The translations under genes and the position numbers were made by a program. Under the pieces are notes generated by a model. It ran no database searches, was not told the origin of the DNA, and saw nothing but the letters and a program-made list of their open reading frames with translations. A DNA stretch of 64,000 bases, taken from assembly GCA_963728155.1 (NCBI GenBank), contig CAVSJF010000009.1, positions 248,001 through 312,000 on the forward strand, written 5' to 3'. Source of the stretch: JACVRW01 sp963728155. GTDB lineage: Bacteria > Actinomycetota > Thermoleophilia > Solirubrobacterales > Thermoleophilaceae. Shown here piece by piece: positions 1-7,111 of the stretch (the first letter of the stretch is position 1; every line of letters begins with the position of its first letter).

Positions 1-1847
1 GGCAGGTCGAGGGCCAGCAGGTCGAGCACCGAGTGGTCGGCGGTGCGCTTCTTCTGGTAGGCCACGACCTGCTCGGTCACCGAGACGATGCCGTAGGAGA
101 GGATCACCCCGCAGGCCTCGCGCTGCTCGCGGATCGACTCGATCCAGGTCTCGGAGTCCTTCTTGGGCTGGGTGTACCAGTCTCCCTCGAACGGCCGCAC
201 CGCCGCCCGGCGGGCACTCAGGTCGAGATCCTCGACCTCGAAGGCGGCGCCCATGTGCAGATAGACCGCCCCCGGGTGAACCGCCGAGTGCGCGCGGGCC
301 GCCTCCACCGTGCCGATCAGCTCGCCGTCCGTGGCCTCGACGATCGCCACCGAGTCGGGCGAGGCCGAGCGCAGCGCTATCTCCGACGCCGGATAGCCGG
401 GCCCCCGGGGCAGGTAGCGCCCGCCGCGCTCGCGCAGCCTGCCCTGCTTGACCAGCCGTTGGGCCGCCGCCTCCCAGCGCGGCCCGAAGACGTCCTCGTC
501 CTCGGGCGTCAGCGGCAGCTCGTAGGCCGCGGCCGCCAGATGGGCGAGGTGGATCTCCTCAGACTCGTGGTCGAGGATCGCGCGCTCCACGGGCCGCTCG
601 AGGAACTCGTCCGGGTGGCGGCAGAAGAACTGGTCGAGGGCGTCCTCGCCCGCCACGTAGAGGGCGAGGCCGGTGCGGCGCCGGCCCGCGCGCCCCCACA
701 TCTGCCGCAGCGAGGCCACGGTGCCGGGGAAGGTCACGCAGATGGCGGCGTCGAGATCGCCCACGTCGATGCCCAGCTCGAGCGCGTTGGTGGCCACCAC
801 GGCCAGCAGCTCGCCCTCGGCCAGGCGGCGTTCGATCTCGCGGCGCTGGGTGGCGGTGTAGCCCGCCCGGTAGGGCGCGATCCGCTCCGCCAGGTCGGGT
901 CGCCCCGCGTCCTCCAGGCGCAGGCGGGCGAAGCGCTGGATCAGCTCCACTCCGCGGCGCGAGCGCAGAAAGCAGATCGTGCGCACGTCGCGCTCCACGA
1001 GGCCCGCGAGCAGCGCGGCGGCCTCCGAGAGCGCGGACGCCCGCTTACCGAGCTTCTCGTCCACCAGCGGCGGGTTCCACATCACCGTCTGGCGTTCGGC
1101 GTGGGGGGCGCCGTCGCGGTCGACCAGCCGCATGTCGACCCCGGTGAGGTTCTCCGCGAGCTCCAGCGGATTGGCGATGGTGGCGCTCGTCAGCACGAAG
1201 CGCGGCTCGGCGCCGTAGGCGCGAGCGAGCCGCCGCAGCCGCCGCAATACGTTGGCCACATGCGAGCCGAACACGCCGCGGTACACATGGGCTTCGTCGA
1301 CGACCACCCAGGCCAGGTTGGCCAGCACGTCCCCCCAGGAGCGGTGGTTGGGAAGGACGCCCACATGAAGCATGTCGGGGTTGGTCAGGATCAGGTTCGA
1401 GCGCGCGCGGACGGCGCGCCGCTCCTCGCGCGGCGTGTCGCCGTCGTAGATGGCGTGGCGCAGGAACTTCCCGCCGAGCGCGCTGAGCTTGCGCGCCTGG
1501 TCCTGCGCGAGCGCCTTGGTGGGGTAGAGGTAGAAGGCCCGGGCCGCGATGTCGCCCGCCAGCGTGTCGAGCACGGGCAGGTTGAAGGCCAGCGACTTGC
1601 CGCTCGCCGTTCCCGTGGTGACGATCGTGTGCCCTCGCCGGGCTTCCTCGAAGGCATCGGCCTGGTGGGACCAGAGCCTGTCGATCCCGGTGCTCTCGAG
1701 CGCCGCGCGCAGCGACGGATGCAGGTCAGCGGGCAGCGGGGTGCTGACACCCGCTTGCGGCTCGGCGACCGAGGTGGCCACGATTTGGTCCTCGTCCGCA
1801 GTTTTCAGCAGCTCGTCCCAGGGGTACTTCGTCTGGACCTGACTCAC
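1..1847 (-). CDS. DEAD/DEAH-box helicase of the YprA/MrfA type, partial
   Basis: ATP-dependent superfamily 2 DNA helicase; the 3' end lies outside the window. The minus-strand frame starts at a GTG preceded directly by GGGAGG and runs open for 615 codons. Walker A reads TGTASGKS and motif II reads VVVDEAHVYRGVFGSH, typical of the YprA-like helicases whose C-terminus carries a DUF1998 zinc domain; that domain would lie beyond position 1. The second RecA lobe shows LELGIDVGDLDAAI and a QMWGRAGR motif VI. Relatives act in DNA repair (MrfA in Bacillus excises mitomycin lesions); the exact role here is inferred from the family only. It is divergent from gpgS with about 20 bases between the starts. 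The long open plus-strand frame over the same DNA is its shadow. Confidence 0.9.
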   Translation of the reverse strand, partial: MSQVQTKYPWDELLKTADEDQIVATSVAEPQAGVSTPLPADLHPSLRAALESTGIDRLWSHQADAFEEARRGHTIVTTGTASGKSLAFNLPVLDTLAGDIAARAFYLYPTKALAQDQARKLSALGGKFLRHAIYDGDTPREERRAVRARSNLILTNPDMLHVGVLPNHRSWGDVLANLAWVVVDEAHVYRGVFGSHVANVLRRLRRLARAYGAEPRFVLTSATIANPLELAENLTGVDMRLVDRDGAPHAERQTVMWNPPLVDEKLGKRASALSEAAALLAGLVERDVRTICFLRSRRGVELIQRFARLRLEDAGRPDLAERIAPYRAGYTATQRREIERRLAEGELLAVVATNALELGIDVGDLDAAICVTFPGTVASLRQMWGRAGRRRTGLALYVAGEDALDQFFCRHPDEFLERPVERAILDHESEEIHLAHLAAAAYELPLTPEDEDVFGPRWEAAAQRLVKQGRLRERGGRYLPRGPGYPASEIALRSASPDSVAIVEATDGELIGTVEAARAHSAVHPGAVYLHMGAAFEVEDLDLSARRAAVRPFEGDWYTQPKKDSETWIESIREQREACGVILSYGIVSVTEQVVAYQKKRTADHSVLDLLALDL

Positions 1848-1867
1848 CCTCCCGATAGTACGCCCGA

Positions 1868-2758
1868 GTGATTCGCTCCTTTCACCACTCGCAGGTCCCC
1901 GTCGAGTTGCTGCGCGAGCGCAAGCGGGAGAGCGTCACCGTGGTGCTGCCCACGCGCGAGGTGGCCGACACGATCGGGTCGATCGTGGAGAGGCTGCTCG
2001 CGCTGGGGGACCTGATCGACCAGATCCTGGTGATCGACGCCGCCTCGCGGGATGGCACGGCGGCGATCGCGGCCGGGCTGGGCGCGGAGGTCCATCAGGA
2101 GTCGGAGCTCCTGCCCGAGTTCGGCCCGGCGCTCGGCAAGGGCGACGCCATGTGGCGGGCGCTTGCGGTCGCACGGGGCGATCTGATCGTCTACCTCGAT
2201 TCCGACACGCGCCAGTTCTCGGCTCACTTCGCGTGCGGTCTGCTCGGCCCTCTGGTGTGCGAGGACGGGGTCCAGTTCGTGAAGGGCCACTTTCGCCGTC
2301 CGTTCAGCGCCGCCGACGGGCGCGAGCTGCCGGCCGACGGGGGCCGGGTGACCGAGCTAACAGCGCGGCCGCTCCTGTCGGCCTTCTATCCCGAGCTGGC
2401 CGCATTCGCTCAGCCCCTGGCCGGCGAGGTGGCCGCCCGGCGCGATCTGCTCGAGCGGCTGCCCTTCGCCTGCGGCTACGCGATCGAGACGTCGATGCTC
2501 CTGCACGCCCGCCGCGTGTTGGGCGGGACGGAGGCGATGGCCCAGGTCGATCTCGATGTGCGCTACAACGCCCACAAGTCCCTGCGCGAACTTGGTCCGA
2601 TGGCCTATGCGGTGCTCCGGGTGATCCTGGAGCGCCTGCGCGCCGAGGGGCGCCTGCTCGACGATCACGCGCCGCCTTTTCAGACCGCCGACGGCGGCCT
2701 GGTCCAGGTGGAGCTGATCGAGCGCCCGCCGTACGCCACACTGCGCGCTCACGCGTGA
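1868..2758 (+). CDS. gpgS: Glucosyl-3-phosphoglycerate synthase
   Basis: GT81-family glycosyltransferase that joins glucose from an NDP-sugar to 3-phosphoglycerate, the first step of glucosylglycerate synthesis (and of methylglucose lipopolysaccharide in mycobacteria). The 296-residue product starts at GTG and has the GT-A fold pattern: VTVVLPTREVADTIG near the N-terminus, a DSD metal-binding motif (YLDSDTRQF, about residue 112), and the family segment GYAIETSMLLHA followed by QVDLDVRYNAHKSL. The length is close to the 300-320 residues of known GpgS. The stop overlaps the start of the following phosphatase by four bases (GTGA), which fits translational coupling of a synthase/phosphatase pair. 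Confidence 0.9.
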   Translation: MIRSFHHSQVPVELLRERKRESVTVVLPTREVADTIGSIVERLLALGDLIDQILVIDAASRDGTAAIAAGLGAEVHQESELLPEFGPALGKGDAMWRALAVARGDLIVYLDSDTRQFSAHFACGLLGPLVCEDGVQFVKGHFRRPFSAADGRELPADGGRVTELTARPLLSAFYPELAAFAQPLAGEVAARRDLLERLPFACGYAIETSMLLHARRVLGGTEAMAQVDLDVRYNAHKSLRELGPMAYAVLRVILERLRAEGRLLDDHAPPFQTADGGLVQVELIERPPYATLRAHA

Positions 2759-3531
2759 CGATCCGCTGCGTCTACACCGATCTCGACGGCACTCTGCTGG
2801 GCCAGGGGGCCTCGCTCTTCCGCACGGCGGAGGGCGACTTCACGCTGCTCGCCGCGCGGGCGCTCGAGGCCTGCCACCGGGCGGGCGCGGAGGTGGTGAT
2901 CAAGTCGGGGCGCCGCCGGGCGCAGGTGATGGAGGACGCGCGCCTGCTCGGCCAGACCTCCTACATCTTCGAGGTCGGCTCGGGCTTGGTGATCGACGGC
3001 GAGCTCACGTTTCTCACCGGCAACCTCCAGCCGAGCGAAGGCAGCACGGTGCACCACCAGATCGCCGCGAGCGGAGCGCCGGCTCTGCTGCTCGAGCGCT
3101 ACGCGGGGAGCCTCGAGCACCACAGCCCCTGGCACCTCGACCGCGAGGTCTCGCATCTGTTCCGGGGCCGGGTCGACGCCAGCGAGGTCAACCGGATGCT
3201 GGCCGACGAGGGCCACGGGGACCTGAGGCTGGTGGACAACGGCGAGATCGGACCCGATACCCACGGCTTTCACCTGATCCCGGCAGTCTGCTCCAAGGCC
3301 GCGGCCGTGGCGGCGCACATGCGCGCGCGGGAGTACTCCGCCGAGCAGTGCATCGCCGTCGGCGACTCGCGCGAGGACGTCGATGTGGCCGAGGTGGTGG
3401 GGCGCTTCTTCCTGGTGGCCAACGCTGTCACCGGCGACGCCCCGCTGCCCGCCAACGTGGAGCGCACGGAGGCCCCGATGAGCGAGGGCTTCTACGAGGC
3501 CGTGGTGCGGGCGCTGGCCGAGGCACGCTGA
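2755..3531 (+). CDS. HAD-IIB phosphatase, probable glucosyl/mannosyl-3-phosphoglycerate phosphatase
   Basis: Predicted to remove the phosphate from glucosyl-3-phosphoglycerate made by the upstream gene, releasing glucosylglycerate. The 258-residue protein carries HAD motif I as YTDLDGTLLG at its very N-terminus, a lysine region SKAAAVAAHM and motif IV GDSREDVDVAEVVGRF, with a cap between I and III as in the Cof/MPGP subfamily. The start chosen is the GTG overlapping the gpgS stop, because it places motif I a few residues in; the same frame stays open far upstream inside gpgS but has no coding character there. Mycobacterial GpgP is a histidine phosphatase, so use of a HAD enzyme here resembles the MpgP type. 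Substrate is inferred from the pairing. Confidence 0.82.
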   Translation: MTIRCVYTDLDGTLLGQGASLFRTAEGDFTLLAARALEACHRAGAEVVIKSGRRRAQVMEDARLLGQTSYIFEVGSGLVIDGELTFLTGNLQPSEGSTVHHQIAASGAPALLLERYAGSLEHHSPWHLDREVSHLFRGRVDASEVNRMLADEGHGDLRLVDNGEIGPDTHGFHLIPAVCSKAAAVAAHMRAREYSAEQCIAVGDSREDVDVAEVVGRFFLVANAVTGDAPLPANVERTEAPMSEGFYEAVVRALAEAR

Positions 3532-3572
3532 CTCGTGCCGGAAGGCACAAGCCGGTGTATTCTTCCGTCACC

Positions 3573-3634
3573 GCGACGGTCGACCGGCCGTCGCACGGGT
3601 GAGGCAGCACGGGCGCTCCTGAGGGGGCGCCCGT
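3573..3634. terminator. Two consecutive GC-rich hairpins
   Basis: The first stem pairs GCGACGG (3573-3579) with CCGTCGC (3588-3594). The second pairs ACGGGCGC (3609-3616) with GCGCCCGT (3627-3634) around a ten-base loop. They sit 40-100 bases past the phosphatase stop. No U-tract follows, as is usual in very GC-rich actinobacteria, so a terminator role is plausible but a structured RNA cannot be excluded. The loops do not match the six-cytosine loops of 6C RNA on either strand. Confidence 0.45.
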
Positions 3635-3784
3635 CGCTTGGGGGGTTCCCGCGTCGATTGGCGGAGCATGAGGGCCGGGGCCAACGGCAGCGGTAAGCCG
3701 GGGATGCGCGCCGACGGCGCGGCGGTAGATTGTGCACCCGGAGGATGTATCAATCGCCACCCCCCGCGCCCCGACGCTCGGCGC

Positions 3785-3826
3785 GGGCTGGTTTTGCATC
3801 CATTGGATGCATGAGCTGCCAAGCCC
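3785..3826 (+). repeat. Nested palindromic repeat, copy 1
   Basis: The core GCATCCATTGGATGC lies at 3796-3810 and is a perfect 7-1-7 inverted repeat; flanking T and A extend it to 8-1-8. Outer arms GGGCTGG (3785-3791) and CCAAGCCC (3819-3826) can pair around it. The 3' flank reads ATGAGCTGCCAA, shared with the two other copies at 16484-16520 and 40544-40580 (both in the opposite orientation). The copy lies in a gap between convergent genes. Function unknown. Confidence 0.75.
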
Positions 3827-3979
3827 GGCGGCGGCGTACCTCGAGTGGCGGATTGCGCAGCGATCCGATCCCGGCGCCAGGTCGAATTGCCTCGAGCCCC
3901 CGGCCAACCCCTCTTTGCTGTCGTAAGCACCCCGCCGACCACCGCCGCCCAGTCGGCGCGGCGGCGGACTGGATGCGCC

Positions 3980-4948
3980 TCAACCCGCCAGTCGCCGCCC
4001 CCCGTCGCGCAGCTCCGCCAGCGTCGTCGCCTCCTCCAGCGACGCCAGGTCGAGGATCCGGGCCGCGAACTCGTCCAGCTCGTTCTTTCCGACCAGGGCG
4101 TGGCAGGCCACGCCGCCCTGCCGGCAGCGGGTGGCCAGCTCGCCCACGATCTTGCCCTTCATGGTCTGGCTGTCGATTCGACCCTCGCCGGTCACGACGA
4201 AGGCCGACCCTCGCATGCGCTCGTCGAAGCCGAGCAGGTCGAGCACGAACGAGGCGCCGTGCTGGAGCCGCGCTCCGCGCCGGCCCCAGAGGCCGCCCGA
4301 CAGGCCACCGGCTGCGCCGGTCATGGGCTCGCCACGAGGGTCGCGCTCGAACGTGGCGGCCAGCTCGTCCAGGCGCTTCTCGAGGCGCTCGACCATCTCC
4401 GGGTCGGCTCCCTTCTGCGGGCCGAACACGCTCGGCGCCTGCTCGAAGGGCACCCGGACGTCGCACAGCACGTCGAGCTCGATCGTCACGCCTGCTTCCT
4501 CGAGCGCCTCGAGCGCTCCGGCTCCGCCGTCCGTGGTGGCCGACCCGCCCACGGTCACGATCACCCGCTCGGCGCCCGCCTCAGCCGCGGCAGCGATCAG
4601 CTCCCCAGTGCCGCGCGTGGACGCGGCCCAGGCGTCACGCTCGCCCTCGTCCACCAGGCCCAACCCGCTGGCCTGGGCGGTCTCGACGATCGCCCGCCCG
4701 TCCTCCAGCAGCGCAAACGACGCCTCCACCGGCCGTCCCAGCGGATCGCTCACTCGCAGGCTGCGCAGCTCGCCCCCGGCGCTGGAGACGATCGCCTCCA
4801 TGGTGCCCTCGCCGCCGTCGGCCACCGGCATCTCGTGAGCCTCGCGACCCCCGGCGCGCAGCCCCTCCGCGATGGCGGCGGCCACCTCGCGCGCGGAGAA
4901 GGTGCCCTTGAAGGAGTCCGGCGCCACCAGCGCCGCGAGCTCAGCCAA
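3980..4948 (-). CDS. Glycerate kinase, GarK/GlxK family
   Basis: Phosphorylates D-glycerate with ATP, feeding it into glycolysis. The 322-residue product begins LVAPDSFKGTFSA, the signature N-terminus of the family, followed by DGGEGTMEA, ETAQASGLGL, TVGGSATTDGGAG and, near the C-terminus, FVVTGEGRIDSQTMKGK. Somewhat shorter than the usual 370-380 residues but all conserved blocks are present. Its start overlaps the end of the macro-domain gene by eight bases, so the two are one transcription unit. Its place a few hundred bases from the glucosylglycerate pair may matter, because hydrolysis of glucosylglycerate gives glycerate; that link is inference. Confidence 0.9.
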   Translation of the reverse strand: MAELAALVAPDSFKGTFSAREVAAAIAEGLRAGGREAHEMPVADGGEGTMEAIVSSAGGELRSLRVSDPLGRPVEASFALLEDGRAIVETAQASGLGLVDEGERDAWAASTRGTGELIAAAAEAGAERVIVTVGGSATTDGGAGALEALEEAGVTIELDVLCDVRVPFEQAPSVFGPQKGADPEMVERLEKRLDELAATFERDPRGEPMTGAAGGLSGGLWGRRGARLQHGASFVLDLLGFDERMRGSAFVVTGEGRIDSQTMKGKIVGELATRCRQGGVACHALVGKNELDEFAARILDLASLEEATTLAELRDGGRRLAG

Positions 4949-5450
4949 CGGCCTCGCGGAACGCCTGCTCCGCGGCGTCGCCGTGAACGCAGAACACGAT
5001 GCGCTCGAGCTCGCCGGAGTGCTCGCCGGCGGCGGTGGTCATGAGGCGAGCCGCCTCGTCGAGTGGAAAGCCGCCCACACCGGTGCCGAAGGCCACGAGC
5101 GCCACCGAACGGCAGCCGAGCTCCTCCGCCTTGTCCAGCGTGGAGCGTGTGGCCCGCTCGATGATCTCGGCCGACGTAGGACCGCCCAACTCCATGGTCG
5201 CGGCGTGGATCACCCAGCGCGCCGGCATATCCCCGGCCGTTGTCTCCACGGCGTCGCCCAGCCCGATCGGCGCCCGCTCGTCCGATTCGCGCTGCACCTG
5301 GGGCCCCCCGGCGCGCGCGATGGCGGCCGCGACCCCGCCGCCGTGGGCCAGCTGAGTGTTCGCCGCGTTGGCTATCGCGTCGACCTCGAGCTGTGTGACG
5401 TCGGCCTGCATCACTTCGAGCTGCGCCATGTCTGTCTTGTTCATTCCCAT
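4941..5450 (-). CDS. Macro-domain protein (ADP-ribose / O-acetyl-ADP-ribose binding)
   Basis: Single macro domain of about 169 residues. It shows VDAIANAANTQLAHGGGVAAAI, with the adenine/ribose-binding NAAN and GGGVA loops, and the phosphate loop VAFGTGVGGFPLDEAA. Members bind ADP-ribose and often deacylate O-acetyl-ADP-ribose or remove ADP-ribose from macromolecules. Three in-frame ATGs lie at 5450, 5444 and 5429; the first two leave the normal spacing before the opening beta strand, and 5450 is used here. It is the upstream gene of a pair with glycerate kinase and is divergent from the YCII gene. Confidence 0.85.
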   Translation of the reverse strand: MGMNKTDMAQLEVMQADVTQLEVDAIANAANTQLAHGGGVAAAIARAGGPQVQRESDERAPIGLGDAVETTAGDMPARWVIHAATMELGGPTSAEIIERATRSTLDKAEELGCRSVALVAFGTGVGGFPLDEAARLMTTAAGEHSGELERIVFCVHGDAAEQAFREAVG

Positions 5451-5501
5451 TCGTCGTAGGGTTGAACGCAGCGAAAGGCGCTGCCCGACGAAAGGAGCAC
5501 G

Positions 5502-5903
5502 ATGAGGTACATGTTCAACCTGTTTTCCGAGGAGGGCGGCATGGAGGACGTGAGCCCGGAGGACATGAGGGCCGAGCTGGACCGCTGGGACGCTTTCTGG
5601 ACGGAGGCCACCGAGGCCGGCGTGCTGGTGGGCGGTGACGCGCTGCAGGAGTCCTCCACGGCCACCATCTTGAGGATTCAGGAACAGGGTGATCACCTGG
5701 TGTCCGACGGTCCCTTCGTCGAGACCAAGGAGCAGCTGGGTGGCTACTACGTGCTCGACTGCAAGGACCTCGATGACGCGCTCGAGTGGGGCAGGAAGAT
5801 CCCGCTCCGGAGCGGCAACATCGAGGTCCGGCCCATTATGGACTTCTCGGAGTTCGGCAACGAGGACACCCAGCAGCCCAAGGAGGCCTCGCGCACGGCC
5901 TAG
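5502..5903 (+). CDS. YCII-related (DGPF) domain protein
   Basis: Small cytoplasmic protein of 133 residues with the family hallmark SDGPFVETKEQLGGYYVLD in its middle and the opening MRYMFNLF. AGGAG stands at a good distance before the ATG. Such proteins are typically encoded next to an ECF sigma factor of the SIG-DGPF (ECF42-like) group, exactly as here, and are assumed to act as partners or sensors for it; the biochemical role is unproven. The following sigma-factor frame overlaps the 3' end of this gene. Confidence 0.88.
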   Translation: MRYMFNLFSEEGGMEDVSPEDMRAELDRWDAFWTEATEAGVLVGGDALQESSTATILRIQEQGDHLVSDGPFVETKEQLGGYYVLDCKDLDDALEWGRKIPLRSGNIEVRPIMDFSEFGNEDTQQPKEASRTA

Positions 5904-7111
5904 GGGCCACTGAGGAGGTCGTCGGCCGCCTGTTCCGCCACGAGTCGGGGCGGGCGGTCGCGACCCTGATCCGCATCCTCGGCGACTTCGACCTGGCCGA
6001 GGAGGTGGTTCAGGAGGCGTTCGTGGCCGCGCTCGAGCGTTGGCCGCGCGACGGGCTGCCGCGCAACCCGGCGGCCTGGATCGTGCGCACGGCCCGAAAC
6101 CGGGCGATCGATCGCCTCCGCCGCGAGCGGGTCCATACGGAGAAGCTGCGTGAGCTGGAGCGTCTGATGCCCGGAGAGCCCGAGGAGGACACGTCCGACA
6201 GCTCGCTGCCGGACGACCGGCTGCGGCTCTTCTTCACCTGCTGTCACCCTGCGCTGGCCACCGAGACGCGCGTGGCCCTCACGCTGCGCACGCTGGGCGG
6301 CTTGAGCACGCCGGAGGTGGCGCGCGCCTTCCTGTCGGGCGAAGGCGCCATGCAGCAGCGCCTGGTACGGGCCAAGCGCAAGATCCGCGCCGCGCGCATC
6401 CCCTACGAGGTGCCCGCCGATCACGAGTTGCCCGACCGCCTGGGCTCGGTGCTGGCCGCGCTCTACCTGATCTTCAACGAGGGCTACCTCGCCACGAGCG
6501 CCGACGCGGTCGTGCGCCGTGACCTGTGCGACGAGGCGATCCGCCTGACGCGCCTGCTGCGCATGCTCATGCCCGACGAGAGCGAGGTGCGCGGTCTGCT
6601 GGCCCTCATGCTCCTGCACCACTCCCGCCGCGACGCCCGGGTGAACGAGCGCGGCGAGCTGGTTTTGCTCGACGAGCAGGATCGCTCGCTGTGGCACAGC
6701 GGCGAGATCGAGGAGGGCGTGGCCCTCGTGGCCGCCAGCCGGTGGCCCGGCCGCTACGCCCTGCAGGCGGCAATAGCGGCCGAGCACGTCGCCCCCCGCA
6801 CCCGCTGGGACCGGGTGGCGGAGCTCTACGCGAGCCTGGCCGCCCTCTCGCCCTCTCCGGTGGTCGAGCTCAACCGCGCGGTGGCCGTGGCGATGTCGGA
6901 GGGTCCCGGTGCGGGCCTGAGCGAGATCGACGCCCTCGACGACCGCAGGCTCGAGGGCTACCACCTCTTCCATGCCGCTCGAGCGGATCTGTTGCGTCGC
7001 CTCGACCGCACCGAGGAGTCGATCGCGGCCTACCGCCGGGCGCGGGAGCTGACGGACAACCCGGCCGAGCAGGCCTTCTTGGAGCAGCGCCTGGGCGAGC
7101 TCAGCGCTTGA
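5786..7111 (+). CDS. ECF-type RNA polymerase sigma factor with C-terminal extension (SIG-DGPF group)
   Basis: Regulatory sigma factor expected to direct RNA polymerase to a small stress regulon. Sigma region 2 reads LIRILGDFDLAEEVVQEAF and AWIVRTARNRAIDRLRR; region 4 reads LTLRTLGGLSTPEVARAFL. After it comes the long helical extension beginning LAALYLIFNEGYLAT, which distinguishes this group from short ECF factors and is often modelled as TPR-like. Family similarity starts at about 5906, just past the YCII stop, but the only conventional in-frame start is the GTG at 5786 inside that gene; an unusual start or a missed base near 5900 is possible. No anti-sigma factor gene is nearby. Confidence 0.85.
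   Translation: MGQEDPAPERQHRGPAHYGLLGVRQRGHPAAQGGLAHGLGATEEVVGRLFRHESGRAVATLIRILGDFDLAEEVVQEAFVAALERWPRDGLPRNPAAWIVRTARNRAIDRLRRERVHTEKLRELERLMPGEPEEDTSDSSLPDDRLRLFFTCCHPALATETRVALTLRTLGGLSTPEVARAFLSGEGAMQQRLVRAKRKIRAARIPYEVPADHELPDRLGSVLAALYLIFNEGYLATSADAVVRRDLCDEAIRLTRLLRMLMPDESEVRGLLALMLLHHSRRDARVNERGELVLLDEQDRSLWHSGEIEEGVALVAASRWPGRYALQAAIAAEHVAPRTRWDRVAELYASLAALSPSPVVELNRAVAVAMSEGPGAGLSEIDALDDRRLEGYHLFHAARADLLRRLDRTEESIAAYRRARELTDNPAEQAFLEQRLGELSA

Larger units (their letters stand above)
3532..3979. other. Gene-free gap between convergent genes
   Basis: About 450 bases with no credible gene between the phosphatase and the glycerate kinase, which converge on it. Open frames here lack homology and codon bias. 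It holds two GC-rich hairpins (3573-3594 and 3609-3634) and, further on, copy 1 of the nested palindromic repeat at 3785-3826. The remainder shows nothing recognisable. Confidence 0.7.

Noticed and set aside
33..1871. A 612-codon open frame on the plus strand
   Set aside because: It is antisense to the DEAH helicase, whose minus-strand frame has all helicase motifs; the plus frame is rich in Arg/Gly/His and has no recognisable domain.
3573..3634. 6C RNA (two-hairpin actinobacterial RNA)
   Set aside because: The loops lack the run of at least six cytosines on either strand.
3532..3979. Riboswitch (TPP, cobalamin, ZTP types) in the gap
   Set aside because: None of the conserved core strings of these classes was found, and the adjacent genes converge on the gap instead of starting from it.
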